Numbered from the stretch's first letter, positions 14,672-24,599 are shown. The stretch is 64,000 bases of DNA from Sphaerisporangium sp. (GCA_025964675.1 JAOPYI010000033.1:26974-90973), one strand, 5' to 3'. A program made the numbers and translations. Notes: generated by a model not told the origin, from the sequence alone.

Positions 14672-17121
14672 TCACAGATAGGCCAGCGCTTCACGGACGG
14701 TGAGGCGAGAGGCGCGGGAGGCCGGTGCTCGGGTGGCCAGCGCCGCGCCGATGACGGTTGCCCCTATCCAGATGCCGATCGCCGGCGCCGAGAGGCGGAA
14801 GGGTAGTGGCGTGTAAAGGAACAGGTTGCCCAGGCCCGCGCCCATGACGGCGGTGAGGATCAGCGTGGGGACGATCGCGGCCGCGCAGCTGGCCAAGGCG
14901 ATGAAGATGCCTTCGGTGATCACGATCCGGCGTACGGCGGACGGTCGGGCTCCGATGGCGTGCATGATGCCGAACTCTCGGGTGCGCTCGAGCACATTGG
15001 CGCTCATCGTCGAGGCCAGCCCGATGCACCCGACCACAGCCATGGCGCCGGCGATCACTAGCAAGATCATGATGATGGGCAGCATGTGGCCGCTGCCGGC
15101 CGCCTCCATCCGCCCGACGGAGGTGGAGGAACCGACCTTGATCGACGCGTTGGCAAGTGCCCGCTCGACCGCGCTGGCGACCGAGGTGCGGGTGCCCTCA
15201 TCGTGGCCGCTGGTGGCGATTCGGAGATCGTTGGTTTGGTCTGCCAGGCCCGTGGCCTTCGCCAAACCCTCCTGCGATACGTACACACCGGTGCCGACAA
15301 AGGCCTCCCGGGCAACGCCAACGACCCGCCATCTGGTGGGCCGGCCCGCTATCGACAGCTGGACGGTGTCGCCGATGGCGACGCCGGGGATGGACTGGGC
15401 GCGGGCGATCTGGTTGAGGACGACGGCGTCCGTTTCGCCGGGGCGTAGCCAGCGGCCTTCCAGGAGCGAGGAGGGTTTCAGCATTGTGGTGCCGGTGGGC
15501 AGGGCGGTCACGGCGATGCTGCCGTGTGCCTGGTCGGGATAGGTGTGGGTGACGGCGATCTGTCCTGGTTGGGTGACCGCCGAGGGCGCCACGTTCCACG
15601 CCTCCACTCGGCGTACCCCGGCGACTTGCTGTACCAGGCTGGTCAGGGCCGTGGCCGGCTGCGGGCCTGTGAGCTGGATTTCGATGTCCCATCGGCGCTG
15701 GTTTTGGGCCTGGTCTGGTATCGCCTGCACGCTGGCCAGGGTGGACATTCCGGCGACGAACAGGGTGCCGGCGCTGGCCAGGAGCCCGACGGACAGCAGG
15801 AAACGGGCCCGGCGCCGGACGGTGTTGCGCAGTGCCATCAGCATCGTTGTGCTCAGGCCACGAAGGCGGCTCAGCCAGGCGTCCAGGCGGGTCACGGCGA
15901 GCATCTTCGGAGCGGTGCCGTGGTGGTCCAGTGCCGCCCTGACCGTCGTACGGCTGGTCTTGATCAGGGGAACCAGCGCCATGAGGGGCGGCAGCCCGAT
16001 GCCGAAGGCCAGGACCAGCGGGTAGGTCCACCACCCGGGTGCCAGGCTGGTTGCGTTCACACCGAGCAGGCCCATAAGGATGGTGGGAGCCCAGGTGCGG
16101 CTGATCAGGAGACCCGGCAGGAACGCCAGCGCGGTGGCGGTCACGGCCATCAGCAGCGTCATCAACAGGTACAGCCGCAGGATCGCGCTGGATCGTGCGC
16201 CGATCGCCTTCATGATGCCGATCTGCGGGATCTGCTGGGCGAAAAGCCCGTTCAGCATGGTCGCGACCAGGACGCCACTGAGCAGCAGGGCAGCCGCGCC
16301 GAAGACGAGCAGCGCCACGAGCAGGGCGTCCAGCTGGCCCTGGTGGGGGTGGGCATAGGGCTCGGGGACCTGCACCTCGCGGACGGCCAAGCCGTAAGTC
16401 TGCTGCAACCAGCTGGCGAGGCTTCGGCCCGTGGCAGTGACGGCATCCCGGTCGTGAGTGGGTGTGCCGTTTCCCACCTGGATTTTCAGCTGATCCATAG
16501 CAACGTTCTCGCCCAGTGTCCGCAGCGTGGACGCGGAGATGAAGCCGTACCCTTTCTGCTCCTGGGCTGCGGGTGCCAGGCTCGGATCGTACGCCACCCC
16601 GCTCACGCGTAGTTGTGCCGCCTTGCCGCTGGGCGTCTTGACCATCACGGTGTCCCCGACGGCCAGGTCCAGCAGCTGTAGCGTGCCCCGCTCGATCAGG
16701 ATCTCGCCAGGGGCGGGAGGCCAGGATCCTTTCTCGATCTTGAAGGTGGCAATGCGCAGCGGGTCGCCGGGACCGGCGATGAAAACTTGGAGGGGGTTGG
16801 TCTGCCAGCCGCCTCCATCTCGGCGGATCTGGGTGGTGAACTGGGCGCGGGCGGCGGCGTCGAGCACGCCTGGCCGGGTGCGGGCCGCGGCGGCGATGGC
16901 GGCCATCCGGTCTGCGTCGACCCCGCCCTCGATCTGGAGGGTGGCCGAGGCGGGGTGGGTACTCAGATAACTGCGAAGGATCTCCCGGTCGGTAATGGTG
17001 CGGGTGTATAGCACGGCGCTGAACACGGTCAGGCTCACGCTGATGGCGATGACCATCAGCAGCAGCCGAGCCCAGGTGCCCCGTAGGTCTCGCAGCAGTT
17101 TGACCAGCAGCAATCGGCTCA

Positions 17122-17122
<1 letters not shown>
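14672..17122 (-). CDS. FtsX/MacB-type ABC transporter permease
   Basis: Large membrane protein of 816 residues with an N-terminal transmembrane helix (about 16-40), a first extracytoplasmic domain, a block of three helices (about 270-400), a further membrane entry after residue 430, a second extracytoplasmic domain and three C-terminal helices. This is the duplicated FtsX architecture common in actinobacterial exporters of lipids, peptides or antibiotics and in cell-wall enzyme control. Start ATG 17122 overlaps the ATPase stop by one base (TGATG), so both subunits are coupled. The TetR gene upstream is divergent and probably controls the pair. No substrate can be assigned. Confidence 0.92.
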
Positions 17123-17826
<704 letters not shown>

Positions 17827-17979
17827 AAATTTGGCTCCTTTGGTTGTGGAGGGTCTGGGAACGGTGAGGGAGCAGCGCCGCCACCGGCGGCAGCGCGACC
17901 CGATCTGCCGCAGCCGCAGGGCCGCCGACAAGCCGGCGATTCCCGCGCCTACGGTGATCGCCCGCCTGTGAGTCGTCAT
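17827..17979 (-). pseudogene. N-terminal remnant of an FAD-dependent monooxygenase, fused in frame to the ABC ATPase leader
   Basis: An ATG at 17979 with an excellent GGGAGG ribosome-binding site eight bases upstream begins [17 protein letters not shown], the FAD-binding start of aromatic-ring-type monooxygenases (GxGxxG), and continues [10 protein letters not shown]. After about 28 residues all similarity ends where the family should continue with a strand ending in an acidic residue. The frame then runs through a basic, low-complexity stretch straight into the ATPase. The most likely history is a deletion that removed the rest of a TetR-controlled monooxygenase gene and brought the exporter under its promoter. 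Whether an ATPase with a 51-residue extension is also made is unknown. Confidence 0.6.
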
Positions 17980-18001
17980 GGCTACGACCTCCCGCGCTAG
18001 A

Positions 18002-18018
18002 ATGAACGTTGCGTTCAT
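18002..18018. promoter_or_regulatory. Perfect palindrome, putative TetR operator 1
   Basis: ATGAACG-TTG-CGTTCAT, a perfect seven-base inverted repeat, 22 bases upstream of the monooxygenase-remnant start in the divergent region with the TetR gene. Typical size and symmetry for a TetR-family operator. Confidence 0.65.
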
Positions 18019-18023
18019 AAAGG

Positions 18024-18042
18024 TATGAGCATAGTGCTCATA
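18024..18042. promoter_or_regulatory. Perfect palindrome, putative TetR operator 2
   Basis: TATGAGCA-TAG-TGCTCATA, a perfect eight-base inverted repeat whose centre is 23 bases from that of operator 1, on nearly the same face of the helix. It differs in sequence from operator 1, so it could be the site of a second regulator, but it sits 41 bases before the TetR start and suits autoregulation. Confidence 0.65.
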
Positions 18043-18082
18043 CTTCAACCCCTCCGCGGGTGGAGAGATTGGCTGGAGCCTC

Positions 18083-18679
18083 ATGTCGCCGCGTGGCGTA
18101 GCGTTTCCCGAGCTCAAAGAGCAGCTCTTCACAGCAGCCGAGCGCGTGCTCCTGCGTGAGGGGCCGGGCGGACTCACCGGCCGTGCGATCACTCGCGAGG
18201 CGCGGGTCGCCACCGGCCTGCTCTACAACCACTTCACCGACATCGAGGAGTTCCTCGCCGAGCTTGTCCTGGATCGCGGTCGTCTCGCCGCAGAAGGCGT
18301 GACGAGGCTCCGCTCACGAGTCGGAGAGGACACCGTGATCGGAAACCTGACGGAGGCCGCCCTCGGGTTCGGAACGAAGGTTCCCGCGCTGGCTACTCTC
18401 GTGAGATCCCGGCCGGCCCTGGCCAACCGGCTCCACGAACAATCCCCTGCGGGGGCTCCCGTACTTTCTGAGATCGAAGGAGCCTTTGCCACCTATCTGG
18501 AGGCGGAGAAGGAGCTCGGCCGGATCGCGGCAGGCGCGGACACCCAGACGCTGGCCTTCGCGCTGGTCGCCACCGTGCACCGCCTCGTCACCGATCCAGC
18601 CGCCGGCTCGGCAGATCTCCCCGGCCGTGTGCAGCAGGTAGTCGCTGCGCTGACCCTGGGCATTTCTTCGTCCGCCTAG
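18083..18679 (+). CDS. TetR/AcrR family transcriptional regulator
   Basis: A 198-residue repressor. The N-terminal helix-turn-helix ([13 protein letters not shown] to [25 protein letters not shown]) is canonical, and the C-terminal ligand domain is helical and divergent, as usual. Start ATG 18083 follows GGAG at four bases. It is divergent from the exporter genes across about 100 bases containing two perfect palindromes, so it very likely controls both itself and the minus-strand unit. The ligand may be a substrate of the exporter or of the lost monooxygenase. Confidence 0.92.
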   Translation: MSPRGVAFPELKEQLFTAAERVLLREGPGGLTGRAITREARVATGLLYNHFTDIEEFLAELVLDRGRLAAEGVTRLRSRVGEDTVIGNLTEAALGFGTKVPALATLVRSRPALANRLHEQSPAGAPVLSEIEGAFATYLEAEKELGRIAAGADTQTLAFALVATVHRLVTDPAAGSADLPGRVQQVVAALTLGISSSA

Positions 18680-19011
18680 CCGGAGGTTTCGTGACAGCAC
18701 GCACCAGGTCGTCAGGAGAATGATTGTGCACTTGATTCACATGTGCTTTACTGAAGGCCAGCACCACTGATTCGATTCCAATCAAAGGACGCCGTGATGC
18801 ACGCAGGCGACTCCTGAGTGGACGCGCTCGGGCCTTCGATCGCGGGGAGCAGAGCGGCGGTGACAGAGCCGCACAATGACCCGCGCTAAATGCACGACGT
18901 AGGCGCGAAAGCTTGATTCGTCATCACAACGTCCCTTGAACGTCTCACGCAAACAGGGCTCCTCGGCCACTCCGACCGCGTGATCACCTTCCCTTCACAA
19001 GGAGTTTTGTC
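18680..19011. other. Intergenic region without recognised features
   Basis: About 330 bases between the TetR gene and the anchored DUF4352 protein. Apart from the AAGGAG ribosome-binding site at the right end I see no hairpin, repeat or convincing reading frame. Confidence 0.4.
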
Positions 19012-19656
19012 ATGCACGGAAACGAGCCACACGACATGTCGCCGCAGTACGGCCACGCGCAGCCGTACCCGCAGACCGTGATCGTCCAGAAGAAGGGTGG
19101 CGGCTGCCTGCGCGCGTTCTTCATCGGCGCCGCGGTGATGGCCGGCCTCATCCTCGTCGGCTCGCTCCTCAGCGGAGGCGGCGGTGGTTCGTCCGACGGC
19201 ACGGGGAGCGACACCGCCGCGGCATCCCCGCCCGCGAGGAAGGAGTCCAAGCCCAAGCAGGCCGGGATCGGCGACGTCGTCAAGGACGGCAAGTTCGCCT
19301 TCAAGGTCACCAAGGTGGAGAAGGGTCTCGCCCAGGTCGGCGAGGGCCTCTTGGTCTCCAAGGCACAGGGTCAGTACGTGCTGGTCCGTCTCACCGTGAA
19401 GAACATCGGCGACGAGGCCCAGCTTTTCGACGACTCATCACAGAAGCTCATCGACACCAAAGGCCGCCAGTACGACGCCGACTCCGGAGCCGCCGCCCTG
19501 GGCCTGAAGGACTCCAACGCCTTCCTCAACAACATCAACCCCGGCAACTCGGTAAAGGGGATCCTGCTCTTCGACGTCCCGAAGGGCTTCGATCTCAAAG
19601 CCGTGGAGCTGCACGACTCCATGTTCTCCGGCGGCGTCACGGTCGCCTTGTCCTGA
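19012..19656 (+). CDS. Membrane-anchored DUF4352-domain protein
   Basis: A 214-residue protein with a His/Pro/Gln-rich cytosolic N-terminus, one transmembrane helix (about 33-55, CLRAFFIGAAVMAGLILVGSLL), a Gly/Ser linker and an extracytoplasmic domain from about residue 80. That domain has the DUF4352 (Telokin-like, immunoglobulin fold) pattern: VVKDGKFAFKVTKVE, then YVLVRLTVKNIGDEAQLFDDSSQKLID, then NPGNSVKGILLFDVPKG. Such proteins are widespread in Gram-positives without a known activity. Start ATG 19012 follows AAGGAG at seven bases. It stands alone as a transcription unit. Confidence 0.88.
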   Translation: MHGNEPHDMSPQYGHAQPYPQTVIVQKKGGGCLRAFFIGAAVMAGLILVGSLLSGGGGGSSDGTGSDTAAASPPARKESKPKQAGIGDVVKDGKFAFKVTKVEKGLAQVGEGLLVSKAQGQYVLVRLTVKNIGDEAQLFDDSSQKLIDTKGRQYDADSGAAALGLKDSNAFLNNINPGNSVKGILLFDVPKGFDLKAVELHDSMFSGGVTVALS

Positions 19657-19888
19657 CGCTCCCCCGAACTGCGCGCTCCGCAGGCGCTGGTACGGCAAGC
19701 GCGTCTCCAAAGAGGCCCTAGCGAGCTGGCACCGCCGCACCCGCAAACGCAGCCGCCCCACCGTTGAGCCCGGCGGTCTGTCCGACAGGACTGATGATGT
19801 GCGGCCGGCGCCTTACGCGCTCACGCGTTGCCTGATTGACGTATTTCACCTACCCGGCGCAAGCCATCCCCCGTCGAAGGAGAACCAC

Positions 19889-20500
19889 ATGCTCCGCCGT
19901 TTGCTAGCCGTACTGACCCTGGCCGCCGTCGCGTTCACCACCGCCGGTGTCAGCGCGACCGCCGCTTACGCCGACAAGAAATACAGCGGCGAAGGCGACG
20001 AGGTCCTGCGCATCCGCGCCACCAAGACGCCCGGCATCATCCGTTTCACCCACGACGGCGAGTCCAACTTCATCATCTACACGGTCAAGGCGAATGGGAA
20101 GAAGGACGAACTACTGGTCAACGAGATCGGCCCGTACAACGGCAGCGTTCTGTACAACGCGTATTCCAGCAAGGGGACGATCGGCCTGGAGATCAAGGCG
20201 GACGGCGCCTGGACCGCGACCTTCAAGCCGATCTCCGGCGCCCGCTGCTGGTGCTCCGCGACGTTACGCGGTACCGGCGACCAGGTCCTCAAGCTGACCC
20301 CCACCCGAGGGATTCGCACCATGCGCGCCACCCACAACGGTGAGTCGAACTTCATCGTGTACGGCTACGCGCGCATCGGCTCCTACCCCGACCTACTCAT
20401 CAACGAGATCGGAACCTACAAGGGCAAGGTGCTGCTGCCCACCGGCACCCGCCTGGTCACCGTGAAGGCCGACGGCTCCTGGACCCTGATCCGCCGCTGA
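19889..20500 (+). CDS. Secreted protein with two tandem repeats of about 75 residues
   Basis: The ATG at 19889 follows GAAGGAG. The 203-residue product has a Sec signal peptide (RRLLAVLTLAAVAFTTAGVSATAAYA, cleavage near AYA-DKK) and then two copies of one domain. Each starts with GxGDxVLxIxxT and contains R-x-THxGESNFI-Y, then LLxNEIGxYxGxVL and a final VxADGxWT. The repeat length of about 75-80 residues and the beta-strand pattern suggest a two-domain beta-sandwich. No enzyme motif is visible, so a binding or structural role outside the cell is likely. An upstream in-frame start would place 30 non-signal residues first and is rejected. Confidence 0.87.
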   Translation: MLRRLLAVLTLAAVAFTTAGVSATAAYADKKYSGEGDEVLRIRATKTPGIIRFTHDGESNFIIYTVKANGKKDELLVNEIGPYNGSVLYNAYSSKGTIGLEIKADGAWTATFKPISGARCWCSATLRGTGDQVLKLTPTRGIRTMRATHNGESNFIVYGYARIGSYPDLLINEIGTYKGKVLLPTGTRLVTVKADGSWTLIRR

Positions 20501-20586
20501 TGTTCCCTCGTAACACCCGGACACCGGCCTCACCGGTTCACCCGCCGTGAAGCACACCGTGCGGTTGGTGAATCAGATACACATGT

Positions 20587-22530
20587 TTGGGCTTCGTGGT
20601 CGCCACCGGTACGCTTCCTCAACTACGTTGGCAACGACACGCACCTTGGCTGACATGGGAACAGAGGAGGCCGGCGATCAGCGGAGATGGGGCGACCGTC
20701 ACCTCGGCCGACATCGCGCGCATGGCGGGGGTCGGGCGCGCTGCTGTGAGCAACTGGCGGCGGCGGCACGAGGACTTTCCCGAGCCGGTCGGCGGGACGG
20801 CGACCAGCCCGACGTTCTCCCTGAAGGACGTCGAGACATGGCTGCTCGGCCAGGGCAAGGTCGATGAGCTGCCCTTACAGGAACGGGTCTGGCAGCAGAT
20901 CAGGGCGGCCACTGACGAGATCCGGCTGGGCGAGGTCGTCGCCGAGGCGACCGAGCTGCTGCGCGGCCAGGGGAAGCCCCACCTCGTCCCACGCCCCGCG
21001 TGGAAGCTCATCAAGGAGTACGGGGAAGACAAGGGCGCCGCCGAGGCCACCCGGTTCCTGCTGGACCGCTACGCCGAGGTCCACTCCCGCCGGCTGGTCG
21101 AGACGCCCATCGAAGTGGCGGACTTCATGGTTAAGCTGGCCGGCCCTGACGTCCAGACGGTTCTGGATCCGTCGTGCGGCATCGGCATCCTCCTGGCCGC
21201 GATGAGCGAGGTGGACAGGGCGTACGGGCAGGAGTATGACGACTCGCTCGCCCGGCTGGCGCAGACGCGTCTTTCGCTCACCGAGGTCGACGGCGTGGTC
21301 AGGACGGGTGACTCCCTCCGCCAAGACGCGTGGCCTGGCGTGACCGTGGACGCCGTGGTGTGCCATCCCCCGTTCAACGAGCGTAACTGGGGATACGAGG
21401 AACTGACGAGCGACCCTCGCTGGGAGTACGGCCTGCCGCCCAAGTCGGAGTCGGAGCTCGCCTGGGTGCAGCATGTGCTCGCCCACCTGAACCCCGGCGG
21501 TATCGCGGTGATGCTCATGCCCGCCATCGCCGCCAACCGGCGTTCCGGTCGCCGGATTCGCAGCAATCTGCTGCGCCGCGGCGTCATCCAGGCCGTGATC
21601 GGGCTCCCGCCGAAGATGGCGTCCGGCACCGGGCTTCCCGTGCACATCTGGGTACTGCGCAAGCCCACGAGCGACAGTCGTACTCCTTCCCGAGTGCTGA
21701 TGTCCGAGGCCGAACCGGCCACCTTCGACACGATCGTCGAGCGGTGGCGTGCCTTCCAGGCCGACCCCGACCACGAGGTGGACCACCCCGGCGAGAGCCG
21801 TACCGTCCCGATCATCGACCTGGTCGACGAGGACATCGACGTGACCCCGGCACGGCACGTGGGCATGGCGGAAGAGTCGGGAGGCGACTATCTCTCCTTC
21901 CGCGACCAGTTCGTCCGCCGCATCGAACGCCTCTCGATGCTGGTGCCCGACGCGCTCCCCGGTAAGACCCGGGAGATGCCGGCGGTGCCCCTGTCCGAGC
22001 TGGAACGGACCGGAGCGCTCACGATCCACCAGTCCGGCCGGTACGACATCGAGGGCTCGGGTCAGCTTGTACTCGATGCCGGATATCTGCTCACGGGAGG
22101 GCCTGTCGCGACGCGCGCGCAGCCCGAGAACAGGATCGTGATCCAGCCGGGTGACGTGGTCGTCGCAACGCGTGATCGGGAGATCGCGGCCGAGGTGATA
22201 GAGGACACCGGCCTCCTCCTCGGCCCACGTCTCACCCTTCTGAGGCCCGATCCCGACCGTCTCGATCCATACTTTCTCGCGGGGTTCGTACGGACCTTCT
22301 CAAGGATGTCGACGAGCGGCACGCAGTCGGGCATGACGCGTTTCGATCCGCGTCGTACGCAGGTGCCCCGGCTCTCCCTCGATGAGCAGCGCCGGTACGG
22401 GGAAGCCTTCCGGAACCTCTTCGCCTTCGAGGCGGAGCTACGCGAGGTGAACGGTTCCGGCCTGATGGCGGCCGTGTCCGTCGCCATGGGGCTCGTCAGC
22501 GGTGCGCTGAACCCCTTGCCGCCGGCATGA
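20587..22530 (+). CDS. HTH-containing N-6 adenine DNA methylase-like protein (type I HsdM-like), solitary
   Basis: Up to 647 residues. An N-terminal helix-turn-helix (SADIARMAGVGRAAVSNWRRRH, about 40-61) of the AlpA/MerR-like kind precedes a winged-helix linker, a type I-like methyltransferase domain with SAM motif DPSCGIG (194-200), and a C-terminal region resembling an HsdS target-recognition domain. The catalytic motif IV, normally NPPF, reads CHPPF (259-263); the asparagine is replaced by histidine. I recall this HPPF variant in Streptomyces homologues too. No restriction subunit lies nearby. Start is uncertain: TTG 20587 and GTG 20596 are in frame, but the best ribosome-binding site (GAGGAGG) precedes an ATC at 20677, close to where homologues begin. 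It may modify DNA or use the fold as a sequence-specific regulator. Confidence 0.85.
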   Translation: MGFVVATGTLPQLRWQRHAPWLTWEQRRPAISGDGATVTSADIARMAGVGRAAVSNWRRRHEDFPEPVGGTATSPTFSLKDVETWLLGQGKVDELPLQERVWQQIRAATDEIRLGEVVAEATELLRGQGKPHLVPRPAWKLIKEYGEDKGAAEATRFLLDRYAEVHSRRLVETPIEVADFMVKLAGPDVQTVLDPSCGIGILLAAMSEVDRAYGQEYDDSLARLAQTRLSLTEVDGVVRTGDSLRQDAWPGVTVDAVVCHPPFNERNWGYEELTSDPRWEYGLPPKSESELAWVQHVLAHLNPGGIAVMLMPAIAANRRSGRRIRSNLLRRGVIQAVIGLPPKMASGTGLPVHIWVLRKPTSDSRTPSRVLMSEAEPATFDTIVERWRAFQADPDHEVDHPGESRTVPIIDLVDEDIDVTPARHVGMAEESGGDYLSFRDQFVRRIERLSMLVPDALPGKTREMPAVPLSELERTGALTIHQSGRYDIEGSGQLVLDAGYLLTGGPVATRAQPENRIVIQPGDVVVATRDREIAAEVIEDTGLLLGPRLTLLRPDPDRLDPYFLAGFVRTFSRMSTSGTQSGMTRFDPRRTQVPRLSLDEQRRYGEAFRNLFAFEAELREVNGSGLMAAVSVAMGLVSGALNPLPPA

Positions 22531-22531
22531 T

Positions 22532-22556
22532 GGGAGCGCCTTTACGTCACGCTCCC
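22532..22556. terminator. Bidirectional terminator between convergent genes
   Basis: GGGAGCG at 22532-22538 pairs perfectly with CGCTCCC at 22550-22556 across an 11-base loop. It immediately follows the methylase-like gene and lies between it and the convergent aldo/keto reductase gene. There is no U-tract, as is common in actinobacteria. Confidence 0.6.
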
Positions 22557-22632
22557 GAGGTTCTACCCGCGCCTGACATGCGGGACGCGTGACGGAAAGG
22601 ACGCGACGCGTCCAGTCACAGGACGCGACTCA

Positions 22633-23493
22633 TCACGCCGCGTCGAGGCGGGCCAGTTCCTCGGTGGACAGCTTCAGGTCCACCGCGGCGACCGAATCGC
22701 GGATGGTCTCGGGGCGTGAGGAGCCCGGGATCGGGATCAGCACCGGTGATTTGGCGAGCATCCACGCCAGGGTCACCTGGTGCGGACTCACCCCATGTGC
22801 CTTGGCCACGTCCGCGAAGGTGGCGAAGCGCGAGCCCAGCTCGCCCGAGCGGGTAATGCCGCCGAACGGGCTCCACGGCAGGAACGTGATGCCCAGATCC
22901 GTGCACAGCTCCAGCTCCGGCTCGCTGGAGCGGAACGCCGGTGAGAACTCGTTCTGCACGCTGACCAGACGCCCGCCGAGAATCTCGTTGGCAAGGCGGA
23001 TCTGGCCGGGGTCGGCGTTCGAGACGCCCGCGAAGCGGATCTTTCCGGCGTCCAGCAGGTCACGGATGGCCCCCACCGACTCCGCGTAGGGCACCTTCGG
23101 GTCCGGCCGGTGGAACTGGTAGAGACCGATGGCCTCGACGCCGAGCCGCTTCAGCGACGCGTCACAGGCCTTCTTCAGGTAGTCCGGTGAGCCGTTCAGG
23201 GTCCACGAGCCGTCACCGGGACGCAGGTGGCCGCCCTTCGTCGCGATCAGCACGTCGGATGTGTCGCCACCGTAACCCGCCACCGCGCGGGCGATCAGGG
23301 ATTCATTGTGGCCGACCTCGTTGGCGTGCAGGTGGTAGGCGTCCGCGGTGTCGAACAGCGTCACGCCCGCGTCCAGCGCGGCGTGGATGGTCGCGACCGA
23401 ACGCTGCTCGTCGGGGCGCCCCTCGATCGACATCGGCATCCCGCCGAGCCCGATCGCGCTGACCTGGACATCGCCGATGCGGCGAGTCTGCAT
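22633..23493 (-). CDS. Aldo/keto reductase
   Basis: NADPH-dependent TIM-barrel oxidoreductase of 286 residues. The catalytic tetrad is visible: D and Y in LFDTADAYH (about 47-55), K in IATKGG and H in YQFHRPD, followed by the cofactor-binding PIPGSSRPETI near the C-terminus. ATG 23493 is chosen because GAGGAGG precedes it and the family begins at RRIGDVQVSAIGLGGMPM; a longer frame upstream is unrelated. It is divergent from a LysR-type gene with a symmetrical element between them, the usual arrangement for LysR-controlled redox genes. Substrate unknown. Confidence 0.92.
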   Translation of the reverse strand: MQTRRIGDVQVSAIGLGGMPMSIEGRPDEQRSVATIHAALDAGVTLFDTADAYHLHANEVGHNESLIARAVAGYGGDTSDVLIATKGGHLRPGDGSWTLNGSPDYLKKACDASLKRLGVEAIGLYQFHRPDPKVPYAESVGAIRDLLDAGKIRFAGVSNADPGQIRLANEILGGRLVSVQNEFSPAFRSSEPELELCTDLGITFLPWSPFGGITRSGELGSRFATFADVAKAHGVSPHQVTLAWMLAKSPVLIPIPGSSRPETIRDSVAAVDLKLSTEELARLDAA

Positions 23494-23563
23494 GGGAGTT
23501 CCTCCTCGGAGATGAGTTCGTACACCTTCAGTCTTCACTCTCCCGATTAAGCTGTCCAACAGA

Positions 23564-23580
23564 AGATGCTGATCCCATCT
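23564..23580. promoter_or_regulatory. Putative LysR-type binding site
   Basis: AGATG-CTGATCC-CATCT, a five-base inverted repeat with a seven-base centre, lies 21 bases before the LysR-type start and about 70 bases upstream of the divergent reductase. It fits the general dyad (T-N11-A type) of LysR regulators. Inferred from symmetry and position. Confidence 0.4.
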
Positions 23581-23600
23581 AGCAGCCCTGGTGATGAATC

Positions 23601-24500
23601 ATGGAACTCCGGCAACTCGAATACTTCGTCGCCGTCGCGGAGGAGTGCCACTTCACGCGGGCGGCCAAGCGTTTGCACGTCGCGCAGTCCGGGCTGTCGG
23701 CCTCGATCCGCTCGCTGGAACGGGAACTCGGCGCCCCGCTGTTCCTCCGCAGCACCCGGCAGGTCGAGCTGACCCCGGCCGGGCGGGCACTACTGGGCGA
23801 GGCCCGGCGGGCGCTGTCGGCCACCGACGCCGCCAAGGACGCCGTCGCGGCGGTCCAGGGTCTGCTTCGCGGCACCCTGGCCATCGGATCGCTGCAGTGC
23901 CTGCACGCGGTGCACCTGCCGGCCGTGCTCGCCGGCTTCATAGCCGCACATCCCGGTCTGGAGATCAGCTTGCGTCAGGGGGGATCCGGCGAGCTGATCG
24001 AGCAAGTGCACGCGGGGCGGCTTGACCTGGCGTTCGTCTCCCGCCCGGCCCGTTACCCGGACGACGTCGTGGTGGGTCCGCTCGCCAGCGAGCCTCTCGT
24101 GCTCGCCTGCGCACCTGAGCATCCGTTCGCGGCACGGGGAGAGGTCGAGTTGATGGAGTTGCGGGCGGAAGGATTCGTGGACTTTCATCCGGACTGGGGC
24201 ACCCGGGACCTGGTCGACGATGTGCTCGCCGCCGCAGGGGTGGACCGCCGCGTCTCGCTGGAGGTGACCGACGTGCACTCGCTGCTCGATCTGGTGACCT
24301 TCGGGCTCGGCGTGGCGCTGGTGCCGCAGTCCTTCGCGGTCAAGACCGATCGGGTGCGCTTCATCGGGCTTGCCGGGATCGTACCGGCCTGGGAGATCGT
24401 CACCGTAACGGGTGATCCGACAAGCGCGGCCGCGGCCGCGCTGCTACGCGAGGTCCACGAGGCCAAGAGCGGCCGCCGGTTGGCCACCATGATCGGCTGA
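23601..24500 (+). CDS. LysR family transcriptional regulator
   Basis: A 299-residue regulator with the standard N-terminal winged helix (MELRQLEYFVAVAEECHFTRAAKRLHVAQSGLSASIRSLE) and a C-terminal periplasmic-binding-like effector domain starting near residue 92 with LAIGSLQ. Length and motifs are typical of a functional LysR protein. It is divergent from the aldo/keto reductase, which it probably controls together with its own gene. The effector cannot be predicted from the sequence. Confidence 0.92.
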   Translation: MELRQLEYFVAVAEECHFTRAAKRLHVAQSGLSASIRSLERELGAPLFLRSTRQVELTPAGRALLGEARRALSATDAAKDAVAAVQGLLRGTLAIGSLQCLHAVHLPAVLAGFIAAHPGLEISLRQGGSGELIEQVHAGRLDLAFVSRPARYPDDVVVGPLASEPLVLACAPEHPFAARGEVELMELRAEGFVDFHPDWGTRDLVDDVLAAAGVDRRVSLEVTDVHSLLDLVTFGLGVALVPQSFAVKTDRVRFIGLAGIVPAWEIVTVTGDPTSAAAAALLREVHEAKSGRRLATMIG

Positions 24501-24554
24501 CAACCGCCCCACAGGCAACGACCCTAGATGCTCCCGGCAGATGGCCTGGTATAT

Positions 24555-24569
24555 TTGGACATAGTCCAA
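24555..24569. promoter_or_regulatory. Putative Fur/PerR-type operator
   Basis: TTGGAC-ATA-GTCCAA, a perfect six-base inverted repeat with a three-base spacer, 30 bases upstream of the Fur-family start. The form is close to actinobacterial FurA/CatR-type boxes. Autoregulation is the expected consequence. Confidence 0.65.
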
Positions 24570-24599
24570 GTACAACCAAGGCATACCAGGGGATGACGG

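Noticed and set aside
19670..19770. Possible transposase C-terminal remnant (RRWYGKRVSKEALASWHRRT) downstream of the DUF4352 gene
   Set aside because: Only about 25 residues, no terminal repeats, and the resemblance is from memory; too weak to call a mobile element.
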